Shown: positions 7,944 through 16,863 of the stretch, in pieces | How the letters are laid out: the number at the start of each line of letters is the position of its first letter | Position numbering within the stretch: position 1 is the first letter of the stretch | Assembly (NCBI GenBank): GCA_038255145.1 | Contig: JBBSLP010000054.1 | Coordinates: 1 to 44,423 of the forward strand | Source of the DNA: WHTX01 sp038255145 | Lineage (GTDB): Bacteria; Actinomycetota; Acidimicrobiia; Acidimicrobiales; CAIXPF01 | DNA length: 44,423 bases | Reading direction: 5' to 3' | Position numbers and translations under genes: made by a program | The notes under the pieces: generated by a model | The model's input: the letters and a program-made list of their open reading frames with translations, nothing else | What the model was told of the DNA's origin: nothing | Database searches by the model: none

Positions 7944-9152
7944 ATGACGTTGCTCGACGAGTACGACGCCCTGCCCCATGCCCGTGACCTCGGCCTGCTG
8001 GAGTTGGGGGGCATCACCAAGACCTTCCCGTCCCGTAGAGGCGTCAAGCGGCTGGTGGTGTCCGCCGTCGACAACGTCAGCCTGTCGGTGCCCAGCGGCT
8101 CGACCACGGGCATCGTGGGGGAGTCGGGGTGCGGCAAGTCGACCCTGGCCCGGGTGGTGGTGGGGCTGCACCCCGCCGACAGCGGGCGCATCAACTTCGA
8201 CGGTGCCGCCCTGCCCATCCGGGGCAAGCGGCCCCGCAAGGTCATCGAGCAGATGCAGATGGTCTTCCAGGACCCGTACTCGGCGCTGAACCCCCGGGCC
8301 ACCATCGGGGAGTCCATCGCCTTCCCCCTGCGGGTCCAGGGTGTGGCCCGGTCCGAGATCAAGGACCGGGTGGCCAAGGTGCTCGTCGACGTCGGCCTGC
8401 ACGGCAACTACGCCACCCACTACCCCCACCAGCTCAGCGGAGGCCAGCGCCAGCGGGTCAACATCGCCCGGGCCCTGGCCCTGCAGCCCAAGCTGATCGT
8501 GCTCGACGAGGCCGTCTCCGCCCTCGACAAGTCCATCCAGGCCCAGATCCTGAACCTGCTCAAGGACCTGCAACAGTCCTACGGGCTCACCTACCTGTTC
8601 ATCAGCCACGACCTCAACGTGGTCGAGTACATGAGCGACCAGGTGGCGGTGATGTACCTGGGCCAGGTGGTCGAGTCGTGCTCGGCCGAGCGGCTCTACA
8701 CCCAGCCCATGCACCCCTACACCCAGGTGCTGCTGGCCTCCATCCCCAAGCTCGACCCCCGGGAGCGTTCCACCGGTGGCGTCGCGCTGACGGGGGAGAT
8801 GCCCAGCCCGTTGAACCCCCCCAGCGGTTGCCGTTTCCGCACCCGGTGCCCCTACGCCATGGACACGTGCGCCGAGGTGGCGCCACCGCTTGTGGCCGCA
8901 GCCGACGGCCATCTGGTGGCCTGTCACCTGCACTCCCTCAACGACCCCGACCGCACCGCCGGCCTGGCCGGCAAGCGGGCCGCGGCCGCCGCAGCCGCAG
9001 CGGCCATCGCCGCCGCGGTGGTGGCCGACGGCGCCCTGCACGACGCCGTGGTCACCCACGCTCACGCCGTCCCTGGTGAACACGCCCCCGGTGTGCCCGC
9101 CGAGGTCGACCTGCGCACCCCCCCAACCGTGAACCCAAGCCAAGGAGCGTGA
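7944..9152 (+). CDS. ABC transporter ATP-binding protein, DppF/OppF type
   Basis: A 402-residue ATPase. ATG 7944 is chosen because GGAGG lies 8 bases upstream; the frame is open 31 codons further but without a ribosome site. Walker A GESGCGKST, Q-loop FQDPYSALNPR, signature LSGGQRQR, Walker B LIVLDEAVSALD and switch SHDLNV are intact. The C-terminal oligopeptide region GCRFRTRCPYAMDTC is present. Unusually, the protein ends in an Ala-rich helix-prone run (AAAAAAAAIAAAVVADG) and a His-containing tail of roughly 70 residues, which ordinary DppF proteins lack. The stop lies two bases before the small-subunit gene, so importer and amidases form one transcription unit. Confidence 0.92.
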   Translation: MTLLDEYDALPHARDLGLLELGGITKTFPSRRGVKRLVVSAVDNVSLSVPSGSTTGIVGESGCGKSTLARVVVGLHPADSGRINFDGAALPIRGKRPRKVIEQMQMVFQDPYSALNPRATIGESIAFPLRVQGVARSEIKDRVAKVLVDVGLHGNYATHYPHQLSGGQRQRVNIARALALQPKLIVLDEAVSALDKSIQAQILNLLKDLQQSYGLTYLFISHDLNVVEYMSDQVAVMYLGQVVESCSAERLYTQPMHPYTQVLLASIPKLDPRERSTGGVALTGEMPSPLNPPSGCRFRTRCPYAMDTCAEVAPPLVAAADGHLVACHLHSLNDPDRTAGLAGKRAAAAAAAAAIAAAVVADGALHDAVVTHAHAVPGEHAPGVPAEVDLRTPPTVNPSQGA

Positions 9153-9154
9153 CC

Positions 9155-9349
9155 ATGTCACTCGACCAGAGCGCCACCACCGTCAAGGCGCTGCTCGACG
9201 CCGCCCAGCTCAAGGTGTCCGACGAGGAGTTCCTCAAGTTCGCCGAGGTCTATCCCATCATGCGGGCCCAGGCTGATGCCCTCTACCTGCCCGAGCTCGA
9301 GCCCGAGAGCCCGGCCCTGAGCTTCGACCCCACCGTGGGTTACGAGTGA
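9155..9349 (+). CDS. AtzG/GatC-like small amidase subunit
   Basis: A 64-residue acidic, helical protein. AAGGAG at 9142-9147 fits the ATG at 9155, not the in-frame GTG at 9149. The visible pattern is VSDEEFLKFAEVYPIMRAQADALY, followed by a short proline-rich tail ending PALSFDPTVGYE. This resembles the small GatC-like partners (DUF4089/AtzG) that wrap around amidases such as AtzE in cyanuric-acid degradation, or GatA in tRNA amidation. Its TGA (9347-9349) overlaps the GTG start of the next amidase (9346) in a GTGA junction. This argues for 1:1 coupled synthesis and a physical complex. Assignment to the family is by pattern and context because the protein is short. Confidence 0.7.
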   Translation: MSLDQSATTVKALLDAAQLKVSDEEFLKFAEVYPIMRAQADALYLPELEPESPALSFDPTVGYE

Positions 9350-10752
9350 CGGCGCCTCTCACCATCGCCGATGCGGCCAAGGCGCTGCGCTCGGGCGATC
9401 TGACCGCGGCGGCGCTGACGGCGTCCATCTTCGAACGCATCGAGGCCCTGGACGCCAAGTTGGGCGCCTACGTGTGCACGCTGCCCGAAACGGCCATGGC
9501 CTCGGCCGAGGCGGCCGACGCCGACTTCGCCAAGGGCGTCGACAAGGGCCCGTTGCAGGGCATCCCGTTGGCCGTCAAGGACATCATCTCCACCGAGGAT
9601 GCCCCGACCACGGCCAACAGCCGGGTGCTCGACCCCGCCTGGGGCGGCGGCATCGACGCCCCTGTGGTGGCCCGGTTGCGGGCGGCCGGTGCCGTGGTCG
9701 TCGGCAAGGCCACCACCAGCGAGTTCGCCCTCGGCGCTCCGGATCCAGACAAGGGCTTCCCCATCCCCCGCAACCCGTGGGCGCTCGAGTGCACGGCCGG
9801 TGGCTCCAGCTCGGGCACCGGGGTGGCCGTGGCCGCCGGCCTGGCCCTGGGAGGCCTGGGGACCGACACCGGTGGCTCGGTCCGCTTCCCCGCGGCCATG
9901 AACGGCCACACCGGGCTGAAGGTGACCTTCGGCCGGGTGCCCAAGAGCGGGGTGGTGCCCTTGGGCTACAGCCTGGACTCGGTTGGCCCCATGGCCCGCA
10001 GCGCCATGGACTGCGCCCTGCTGTTGAGCGTCATGGCCGGCTACGACGCCAGCGACCCCGATGCGGCATCGGCGCCGGTGGACGACTACGCCGCCGCCCT
10101 CGACGGTTCAGCCGTTGGCGTGCGGGTGGGCGTGCCCATGCCGTACTTCTTCGATGCCCCCGGCCTCGACCCCGAGGTGCGTGACGGGGTGCTGGCCGCG
10201 GTGGACGTGCTGCGGGGTGCCGGCGCCGTGGTCAGCGACACGGAGATCGGCTACGCCGAGCAGGCCAAGAACGCCACCATGATGACCCTCAGCTCGGAGG
10301 CGTTCTCGTACCACCGGCTGAACCTGGTCGACCGGTGGACGGACTACGGCAAGTTCACCCGGCCGGGCCTGGCGCGGGGCGCCCTGTTCAGCGCCGGAGA
10401 CTTCGCCCAGGCCCAGCGCTTCCGGAACTGGTTCCGGGCCGAGGTGGCCCGGGTCCTTGCCGAGTTCGACGTGCTGGTCACGCCGACGTGGGCCACCCCC
10501 GCGTTCCTGCTGTCCGAGATGCTGCCCGAGCGCATGATCCTGACCCCCGGCTACACCCCCCAGTGGAACCTGACCGGTCTGCCGGCGGTGGCCGTGCCCT
10601 GCGGGTTCAGCTCGTCCGGCCTGCCCCTGTCCATGCAGATCATCGGACGGCCCTTCGCCGAGGCCACCGTGCTCAAGGTGGCCGACGCCTACCAGCAGCT
10701 CACCGACTGGCACCTGCAGGTGCCCCCGGTGGCCGCGCTGACCACCGTCTGA
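9346..10752 (+). CDS. AtzE-like amidase-signature enzyme (amidase 2)
   Basis: A 468-residue amidase. The triad is Lys78 (PLAVKDII), cis-Ser154 (GGSSSGTG) and Ser178 (DTGGSVRFPA). The GTG start overlaps the small-subunit stop. The overall sequence resembles GatA/AtzE-type amidases that act on small amides or biuret-like substrates. It is the most divergent at the N-terminus of the three adjacent enzymes and the only one with GGSSSG and SVRFPA; copies 3-5 have AGSSSG and SVRGPA. The product is presumably an acid plus ammonia or an amine, and the substrate is unknown. Two hairpins follow the stop, so expression of the downstream copies may be partly uncoupled. Confidence 0.88.
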   Translation: MTAPLTIADAAKALRSGDLTAAALTASIFERIEALDAKLGAYVCTLPETAMASAEAADADFAKGVDKGPLQGIPLAVKDIISTEDAPTTANSRVLDPAWGGGIDAPVVARLRAAGAVVVGKATTSEFALGAPDPDKGFPIPRNPWALECTAGGSSSGTGVAVAAGLALGGLGTDTGGSVRFPAAMNGHTGLKVTFGRVPKSGVVPLGYSLDSVGPMARSAMDCALLLSVMAGYDASDPDAASAPVDDYAAALDGSAVGVRVGVPMPYFFDAPGLDPEVRDGVLAAVDVLRGAGAVVSDTEIGYAEQAKNATMMTLSSEAFSYHRLNLVDRWTDYGKFTRPGLARGALFSAGDFAQAQRFRNWFRAEVARVLAEFDVLVTPTWATPAFLLSEMLPERMILTPGYTPQWNLTGLPAVAVPCGFSSSGLPLSMQIIGRPFAEATVLKVADAYQQLTDWHLQVPPVAALTTV

Positions 10753-10818
10753 GGCGCAGACGGCTCGGGCCGGTTCCGAGCCCGCCCCGGCCCTGACGTG
10801 ATCAGCGCGGGACGATCC

Positions 10819-10846
10819 GACCCCACCGGCGCCCGCCGGTGGGGTC
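10819..10846 (+). terminator. Strong hairpin between amidases 2 and 3
   Basis: GACCCCACCGGC (10819-10830) and GCCGGTGGGGTC (10835-10846) form a perfect 12-bp stem with loop GCCC. A second weaker hairpin (GGCTCGG 10762-10768 with CCGAGCC 10776-10782) lies just upstream. There is no T-tract, so it may terminate, attenuate or simply stabilise the upstream mRNA. Confidence 0.6.
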
Positions 10847-10864
10847 GCCCCTCGCGGGGACCCG

Positions 10865-10905
10865 ACCGATCACCGGGCGCACCGATCACCGACGCACCGA
10901 TCACC
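10865..10905 (+). repeat. Three short direct repeats ACCGATCACC
   Basis: ACCGATCACC occurs at 10865-10874, 10881-10890 and 10896-10905, spaced 16 and 15 bases apart, just upstream of the amidase 3 start (10935). The unit resembles the 14-bp repeat at 20708-20819. Confidence 0.75.
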
Positions 10906-10934
10906 CCGTTCACCTCCAGAGACTGCGAGCCCCC

Positions 10935-12350
10935 ATGGCCGACGAGCTGGGCATGACCATCACCGACGCCGCCGCCGCGCTGCGCTCGGGCGAGCTGACC
11001 TCGGTGGCGTTGACCACGTCGCTGCTGGACCGGATCGGGGCGCTGAACGAGACGTTGGGTGCCTTCGTCACCGTCACCGCCGAGGGCGCCCTGGCCGCCG
11101 CGGCCGCGGCCGACGCCGACTTCGCCGCCGGGGTCGACAAGGGCCCGTTGCAGGGCATCCCCCTGGCCGTCAAGGACATCATCTCCACCCACGACGCGCC
11201 GACCACGGCCAACAGCCGCATCCTGGCACCGGGCTGGGGCGGCGGCGTAGACGCCCCGGTGGTGGCCCGGTTGCGGGCCGCCGGCTCGGTGATCCTGGGC
11301 AAGACCACCACCAGCGAGTTCGCCATCGGCCAGCCCGATCCCGACAAGGGCTTCCTCGTCCCCCACAACCCCTGGGACCTGGACCGCACCCCGGCGGGGT
11401 CGAGCTCGGGCACCGGGGTGGCCGTGGCCGCGGGTCTGGCGCTGGGCGGGCTGGGCACCGACACCGGCGGTTCGGTGCGGGGGCCGGCCTCGGTCAACGG
11501 GCACAGCGGCCTCAAGGTGACCTTCGGGCGGGTGCCCAAGAGCGGCGTGGCCCCGTTGGGCTACAGCCTGGACTCGGTCGGCCCCATGGCCCGCTCGGCC
11601 CTGGACTGCGCCCTGCTGCTCTCGGTGATGGCCGGCTACGACGCCTCGGACCCCGACGCGGCCACCGCCCCGGTGGACGAGTACACCGCCGCCCTCGACG
11701 GCTCGGTGGAGGGCGTCCGCATCGGGCTGCCCATGCCCTACTTCTTCGACGCCCCCGGGCTCGACGACGAGGTGCGCGACGCCGTGCTCGCCGCCACCGC
11801 CGTGCTCGGCGGGGCCGGGGCCTCGGTGGTGGAGACGACGGCCCTACCCCACGCCGGCCAGGCCAAGGACGCCACCATCATCACCATGCTGGGCGAGGCC
11901 TTCGCCTACCACCACCTCGACCTGATCTCCCGGTGGGAGACCTACGGCCGCTTCACCCGGATCGTCCTGGCCCGGGGGGCGATGGCCTCGGCCGGTGACT
12001 ACGCCCAGGCCCAGCGCTTCCGGACCATGTTCCGGCGCGAGGTGGCCGCAGCGCTGGCCGACCTCGATGTGCTCATCACCCCGACGTCGCCGACCCCGGC
12101 GGCCATCGCCGCCGACATGGTGCCCGAGCGGCTGCTGGTCGGGCCCGGCTTCACCCCCCAGTGGAACCTGACCGGTCTGCCGGCCTTGGCCGTGCCCTGC
12201 GGGTTCAGCTCGTCGGGGCTGCCGCTGTCGATGCAGATCATCGGCAAGCCGTTCGCCGAGGCCACGGTGCTGAAGGTGGCCGACGCCTACCAGCGCCTGA
12301 CCGACTTCCACCTGCACGTCCCCCCGGTGGCCGCCCTGGCCGCAGCCTGA
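10935..12350 (+). CDS. AtzE-like amidase-signature enzyme (amidase 3)
   Basis: A 471-residue paralogue of amidase 2. ATG 10935 (MADELGM) is chosen because amidase 4 begins with the same residues. The triad is Lys80, Ser156 and Ser180. The oxyanion segment reads DTGGSVRGPAS, with Gly where amidase 2 has Phe, so the acyl pocket may differ. No strong Shine-Dalgarno is visible (GAGCCCCC precedes the ATG). It is separated from amidase 2 by 182 bases holding hairpins and repeats. Long identical protein blocks with copies 2 and 4 (for example GLKVTFGRVPKSGV, YFFDAP, GFSSSGLPLSMQI) show recent tandem duplication. Confidence 0.88.
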   Translation: MADELGMTITDAAAALRSGELTSVALTTSLLDRIGALNETLGAFVTVTAEGALAAAAAADADFAAGVDKGPLQGIPLAVKDIISTHDAPTTANSRILAPGWGGGVDAPVVARLRAAGSVILGKTTTSEFAIGQPDPDKGFLVPHNPWDLDRTPAGSSSGTGVAVAAGLALGGLGTDTGGSVRGPASVNGHSGLKVTFGRVPKSGVAPLGYSLDSVGPMARSALDCALLLSVMAGYDASDPDAATAPVDEYTAALDGSVEGVRIGLPMPYFFDAPGLDDEVRDAVLAATAVLGGAGASVVETTALPHAGQAKDATIITMLGEAFAYHHLDLISRWETYGRFTRIVLARGAMASAGDYAQAQRFRTMFRREVAAALADLDVLITPTSPTPAAIAADMVPERLLVGPGFTPQWNLTGLPALAVPCGFSSSGLPLSMQIIGKPFAEATVLKVADAYQRLTDFHLHVPPVAALAAA

Positions 12351-12405
12351 GCTCGACGGCGCCCCCACCGACACGCATCCGCAGCACGCGATCCGAGGAG
12401 AAGCA

Positions 12406-13818
12406 ATGGCTGACGAACTTGGTATGACCATCGCCGACGCAGCGACCGCCCTGCGGTCTGGCGAGCTGACGTCGGTGGGCCTGACCACGTCCCTGCTGGA
12501 CAAGATCGGGTCGCTGAACGAGACGTTGGGTGCCTTCGTGACCGTCACCGCCGAGGGCGCCCTGGCCGCCGCGGCCGCGGCCGATGCCGACTTCGCCGCC
12601 GGGGTCGACAAGGGCCCGTTGCAGGGCATCCCCCTGGCCGTCAAGGACATCATCTCCACCGAGGACGCGCCGACCACGGCCAACAGCCGCATCCTCGCGC
12701 CGGACTGGGGTGGCGGCATCGACGCCCCCGTGGTGGCCCGCCTGCGGGCCGCGGGGTCGGTGCTGTTGGGCAAGACCACGACCAGTGAGTTCGCCTGCGG
12801 CCTGCCCGACGACACGAAGGGCTTCCTCATCCCCCACAACCCGTGGGACCTCGACCGCACCCCGGCGGGTTCCAGCTCGGGCACGGGGGTGGCCGTGGCT
12901 GCCGGCCTGGCCCTGGGCGGCCTGGGCACCGACACCGGAGGCTCGGTGCGGGGCCCGGCGTCCATGAACGGGCACAGCGGGCTGAAGGTCACGTTCGGTC
13001 GGGTGCCCAAGAGCGGGGTCACGCCGTTGGGCTACAGCCTGGACTCGGTGGGCCCCATGGCCCGCTCGGCCATGGACTGCGCCCTGCTGCTGGCGGTGAT
13101 GGCCGGCTACGACGCCACCGATCCCGACGCGGCGTCGGCCCCGGTGGACGACTACGCCGCCGCCCTCGACGGTTCCCTGGGTGGCATCCGCATCGGCGTG
13201 CCCATGCCCTACTTCTTCGACGCTCCCGAGCTCGACCCCGAGGTGCGCGAAGCCGTCCTCGGCGCCGTCGCCCTGATGGCGTCGGAAGGGGCGACCTCGA
13301 CCGAGATGGCGCTGGCCCACGCCCGGGAGGCCAAGTTCGCCAACACCGTCACGATGGTGGCCGAGGCCTTCGCCTACCACCACCTGGACCTGGTGTCGCG
13401 CTGGGACACCTACGGGCGCTACACCCGGGTGGTCCTGGCCCGGGGGGCCCTGTTCTCGGCCGGCGACTTCGCCCAGGCCCAGCGCTTCCGCACCATGTTC
13501 CGGCGTGAGGTGGCCCTGGCCATGGCCGACGTCGACGTGCTCATCACCCCCACGTCGCCCGCCCCCGCCCCCCTGGCCGCGGACATGACGCCCGAGGCCA
13601 TGCTGACCGGCCCCAGCTTCACCAACCCGTGGAACCTGACCGGGCTACCGGCCCTGGCCGTGCCCTGTGGGTTCAGCTCGTCGGGGCTGCCGTTGTCCAT
13701 GCAGATCGTCGGGCGGCCCTTCGCCGAGGCCACCGTGCTCAAGGTGGCCGACGCCTACCAGCGCCTCACCGACTTCCACCTCCGCGTGCCCCCCGTGGCC
13801 GTGGCCGTCCCCGCCTAG
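12406..13818 (+). CDS. AtzE-like amidase-signature enzyme (amidase 4)
   Basis: A 470-residue enzyme and the closest paralogue of amidase 3; both begin MADELGMTI. The GAGGAG before ATG 12406 is a good ribosome site. Triad Lys80, Ser156, Ser180. The 55-base gap to amidase 3 holds no terminator, so the two are probably co-transcribed. Differences cluster in the middle of the protein, around residues 275-300 (MASEGATSTEMALAHAREAKFAN), and at EMTPEAM-like positions near 390. These are where amidases of this family line the substrate funnel, consistent with divergence of substrate range within a common chemistry (inference). Confidence 0.88.
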   Translation: MADELGMTIADAATALRSGELTSVGLTTSLLDKIGSLNETLGAFVTVTAEGALAAAAAADADFAAGVDKGPLQGIPLAVKDIISTEDAPTTANSRILAPDWGGGIDAPVVARLRAAGSVLLGKTTTSEFACGLPDDTKGFLIPHNPWDLDRTPAGSSSGTGVAVAAGLALGGLGTDTGGSVRGPASMNGHSGLKVTFGRVPKSGVTPLGYSLDSVGPMARSAMDCALLLAVMAGYDATDPDAASAPVDDYAAALDGSLGGIRIGVPMPYFFDAPELDPEVREAVLGAVALMASEGATSTEMALAHAREAKFANTVTMVAEAFAYHHLDLVSRWDTYGRYTRVVLARGALFSAGDFAQAQRFRTMFRREVALAMADVDVLITPTSPAPAPLAADMTPEAMLTGPSFTNPWNLTGLPALAVPCGFSSSGLPLSMQIVGRPFAEATVLKVADAYQRLTDFHLRVPPVAVAVPA

Positions 13819-13910
13819 GCGGCAGGGCGGGTCCCGCTGCCCTCGCGAAGGGGCGGCGGATCCCATGGTGTCAACAGCGGCAACCCAGGTGACCGGGGGG
13901 GGCGCGCTCG

Positions 13911-13950
13911 GCGTAACCGAGCCAACTCTGCTGCGACCTCGGCGGGAAAC
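13911..13950 (+). promoter_or_regulatory. 40-nt conserved leader element, copy B (upstream of amidase 5)
   Basis: GCGTAACC 13911-13918, GCC 13921-13923, ACC 13936-13938, AAAC 13947-13950. GCTCGG (13906-13911) pairs with CCGAGC (13917-13922) as a 6-bp stem with loop CGTAA. The same stem in copy A carries a C-G pair where this one has T-A. A second stem, CCTCGG with CCGAGG just downstream, encloses GGGAAACC. The element ends 65 nt before the ATG. Confidence 0.6.
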
Positions 13951-14015
13951 CCCGAGGGGGAAGCGTGTCGGGGTCGGCCCCGGCCCGGTGTCGTTCGATG
14001 ATCCGGAGGATCTCC

Positions 14016-15425
14016 ATGGAGGCATACCCGCTCACCATCGCCGCGGCGGCCGCAGCCCTCCGCGCCGGCGAGCTCACGGCGACCGAGCTGGGCGCAGCGA
14101 CGCTCGAGCGGGCAAGCGCCGAGAACGAGCGGTTGGGTGCCTACGTCACCCTGTGCCCCGACACGGCCATGGCCGCGGCCGACCAGGCTGACGCCGACTT
14201 CGCCGCCGGCATCGACCGGGGGCCGCTGCAGGGCATCCCCCTGGCCATCAAGGACATCATCGCCACCAAGGACGCCCCGACGACGGCCAACAGCCTCATC
14301 CTGGCCCCGGACTGGAACCAGGGCCTCGATGCCCCCGTGGTGGCCCGCCTGCGCGACGCCGGCGCCGTGCTGGTGGGCAAGGCCACCACCATGGAGTTCG
14401 CCTGTGGGCTGCCCGATCCCGACAAGCCCTTTCCCTTCCCCCGCAACCCGTGGAACATCGAGCACACCCCGGCTGGTTCCAGCTCGGGCACCGGCATCGC
14501 CGTGGCTGCGGGCCTCGCCCTGGGCGGGCTGGGCACCGACACCGGCGGTTCGGTCCGGGGGCCGGCGGCCGTCAACGGCCACACCGGCCTCAAGGTCACC
14601 TTCGGCCGGGTGCCCAAGAACCTGGTGGCGCCGCTGGGCTACACCCTCGACAGCGTGGGGCCCATGGCCCGCAGCGCCGTGGACTGCGCCCTGCTGCTCC
14701 AGGTCATGGCGGGCTACGACCCCGGTGACCCCCACGCGTCGAAGGCCGAGGTGCCCGACTACCTGGCCGCCCTCGACGGTGACCCCAACGGTGTGCGCAT
14801 CGGGCTGCCCATGCCCTACTTCTTCGACGCGCCCGGGCTCGACGACGAGGTGCGTACCTCGGTGCTGGCCGCGGCGGGCACCCTGGCGGCGTCGGGCGCC
14901 CACACCGTCAAGGTGGACATCCCCATGGTCAAGCAGGCCAAGGAGGCCAACACCCTGACCATGGTGGCCGAGGCCTTCGCCTACCACCGCCTGGACCTGG
15001 CCTCGCGCTGGGAGGACTACGGCTGCAACACCCGGGTGTTCCTCGCTCGCGGTGCCTTGGCCAGCGCCGGTGACTACGCCCAGGCCCAGCGCTTCCGCAG
15101 CTGGTTCTGCCGCCAGGTGGCCCAGGTGCTGTCCACGGTGGACGTGCTCGTCACCCCGACCATGCCCACCCCCGCAGCCCGCATCGACGACATGAGCCCG
15201 TGGAAGAACGTGGACGCCCCCAGCTTCACCGGGCCGTGGAACTTCACCGGGCTGCCTGCGGTGGCCGTGCCCTGTGGCTTCAGCTCGTCGGGCCTGCCGT
15301 TGTCCATGCAGATCATCGGCAAGCCCTTCGCCGAGGCCACCGTGCTCAAGGTGGCCGATGCCTACCAGCGCCTCACCGACTGGCACCTCCAGGCCCCGCC
15401 CGTGGCCGCCCCCGTCGCGGCCTGA
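14016..15425 (+). CDS. AtzE-like amidase-signature enzyme (amidase 5)
   Basis: A 469-residue enzyme, the most divergent of the four tandem AtzE-like paralogues. Its N-terminus (MEAYPLTIAAAAAALRAGEL) lacks the MADELGM start. It has an extra Cys (TLCPDTAM, WFCRQV) and reads VPKNLVAPLGYTLDS where the others have VPKSGV. Triad Lys79, Ser155, Ser179. ATG 14016 is preceded by CCGGAGG. It has its own upstream leader element (copy B), so it probably starts a separate transcript that continues into the MFS gene, which begins 8 bases after this stop. Confidence 0.88.
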   Translation: MEAYPLTIAAAAAALRAGELTATELGAATLERASAENERLGAYVTLCPDTAMAAADQADADFAAGIDRGPLQGIPLAIKDIIATKDAPTTANSLILAPDWNQGLDAPVVARLRDAGAVLVGKATTMEFACGLPDPDKPFPFPRNPWNIEHTPAGSSSGTGIAVAAGLALGGLGTDTGGSVRGPAAVNGHTGLKVTFGRVPKNLVAPLGYTLDSVGPMARSAVDCALLLQVMAGYDPGDPHASKAEVPDYLAALDGDPNGVRIGLPMPYFFDAPGLDDEVRTSVLAAAGTLAASGAHTVKVDIPMVKQAKEANTLTMVAEAFAYHRLDLASRWEDYGCNTRVFLARGALASAGDYAQAQRFRSWFCRQVAQVLSTVDVLVTPTMPTPAARIDDMSPWKNVDAPSFTGPWNFTGLPAVAVPCGFSSSGLPLSMQIIGKPFAEATVLKVADAYQRLTDWHLQAPPVAAPVAA

Positions 15426-15433
15426 CCGGCGAC

Positions 15434-16759
15434 GTGGGCCGCCCCCGCAGGCCGTCGACCTCCGCCTCCCCGACCAGCGCCATCGCCGACCTCGGCGCGC
15501 CCGTCGACCCCGGCGCCGCCCTCCACGGGCACAAGGCCGACGAGGCTGACCCCGAGCTGTCGGCCAAGTGGTTCTACGCCACCATCGCCGCCGGCAGCGT
15601 GGGCACCACCATGACCGCGCCCATCACCGCCCTGTACGCCAAGGCGCTGGGGGCATCGGACGGGGTGGCCGCCCTGGTGGTGTCGACCATGGCCGTGTCG
15701 TTCCTGTGCCTCGACCTGGTGTGCAGCCGGGTCGTGCCCCGGGTCGACGCCCGCTCGGCCCTGGTCGGCGGCTACCTGGTGTTCGGGGTGGGCTCGTTCA
15801 TCTCCGCCGTCGCCCCCACGCTCGAGATCATGGCTGCGGCCCGCCTGTTGCAGGGCTTCGCCGTGGCCTTCCCCATCGGCGCCGGCTTCCACATGGCCCT
15901 GCGCCTGGCCTCCAAGGGTGGGGAAGGTCGCGAGATCGCCCGCTTCAACGCCTACTCGTTCATCGGTTTCACCGTGGGGCCGCTGATCGTGGGTCTGGTG
16001 GCTGACATCTCTGGCGGCACCACCGGGCTGCGCTGGGGCTTCGCCGCCTGCGGTGTGGTCAACGTGGCCGGCGCCCTCATCGCCCGCTTCGCCCTGCCCT
16101 CCATACCCGCCCACGACCGACCCCAGTTCGGCCTTCCCGGTCGGCGCGCCTTCGCCGGTCGGCGCACCCGCAAGGCCCTGGTGGCCGCCGGGCTGGGCTT
16201 CGGCCTGCGGGGCGTGGCCGGCATGACGCTGCTGCCCCTGTTGGGCTCGCACCTCGGGGCCGGGCCCACCACGGTGGCGGTGGCGGCCATGCTCATGGCC
16301 GTGGCCGAGCTGGGGGGCATCGCCATGAGCGGGCGCCTGGCCGACAGCCTGGGCCGCAAACCGGTCATCGCCGTGTCCGCCGGGCTGACCTCCCTGGTCC
16401 TGGTGCTGCTGATGTTGAGCCCGACCATCGCCGTCTACGTGGCCCTCAGCGCGGTGCTGGGCTTCGTCATCAGCGCCCTGCGGGTGGTGCCTACGGCCAT
16501 GGTGGTGGACGTGGCCGAGTCCGAGGAGTCGGCCGCCATCGGCTGGCGCCTGGCCTGCGACGTCAACTCGTTGGGCACCGCCGTGCTGGTCAGCGCGGTC
16601 TTCTCCATCGCCGGCCTCTACGGCGGCTTCGTGTACGCCGCGGGGGCTTCCGCCCTGGTGGGCCTGCTGGCCCTGTCCATCGGTGAGACGCGGATCCGGG
16701 CGCCGGCCCAGCCCATCGTCGGCCACGGCGTCGTGCCCTCGTCCACCGCCTCCCCCTGA
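15434..16759 (+). CDS. MFS transporter (paralogue of the gene at 19437)
   Basis: A 441-residue major-facilitator protein with about 12 hydrophobic segments. Family landmarks are the loop after TM2 (CSRVVPRVDARSAL) and ARLLQGFAVAFPIGAGFH in TM4, plus GRLADSLGRKPVIAV between TM8 and TM9. The GTG at 15434 is chosen because it is the first in-frame start after the amidase 5 stop; no Shine-Dalgarno is obvious, so it may depend on coupling. It carries a polar N-terminal extension of about 45 residues not shared with its paralogue. It probably moves the substrate or product of the amidases; direction and ligand are unknown. Confidence 0.85.
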   Translation: MGRPRRPSTSASPTSAIADLGAPVDPGAALHGHKADEADPELSAKWFYATIAAGSVGTTMTAPITALYAKALGASDGVAALVVSTMAVSFLCLDLVCSRVVPRVDARSALVGGYLVFGVGSFISAVAPTLEIMAAARLLQGFAVAFPIGAGFHMALRLASKGGEGREIARFNAYSFIGFTVGPLIVGLVADISGGTTGLRWGFAACGVVNVAGALIARFALPSIPAHDRPQFGLPGRRAFAGRRTRKALVAAGLGFGLRGVAGMTLLPLLGSHLGAGPTTVAVAAMLMAVAELGGIAMSGRLADSLGRKPVIAVSAGLTSLVLVLLMLSPTIAVYVALSAVLGFVISALRVVPTAMVVDVAESEESAAIGWRLACDVNSLGTAVLVSAVFSIAGLYGGFVYAAGASALVGLLALSIGETRIRAPAQPIVGHGVVPSSTASP

Positions 16760-16863
16760 CCGACGCTGGGGTCCTCCCGCTCCACCACGGCCCAGCTGGC
16801 GACGGGGCAGGCCGGCCCGTCCGATCGCCTGGTTCGTCGACCCACCACCAGAACGGAGGAGCA

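Noticed and set aside
13911..13990. Guanidine-I (ykkC) riboswitch before amidase 5, because GGCGGGAAACCCC recalls its 3' end
   Set aside because: The rest of the guanidine-I consensus cannot be found and the other copies of the element lack that segment, so I report only an undefined conserved element.
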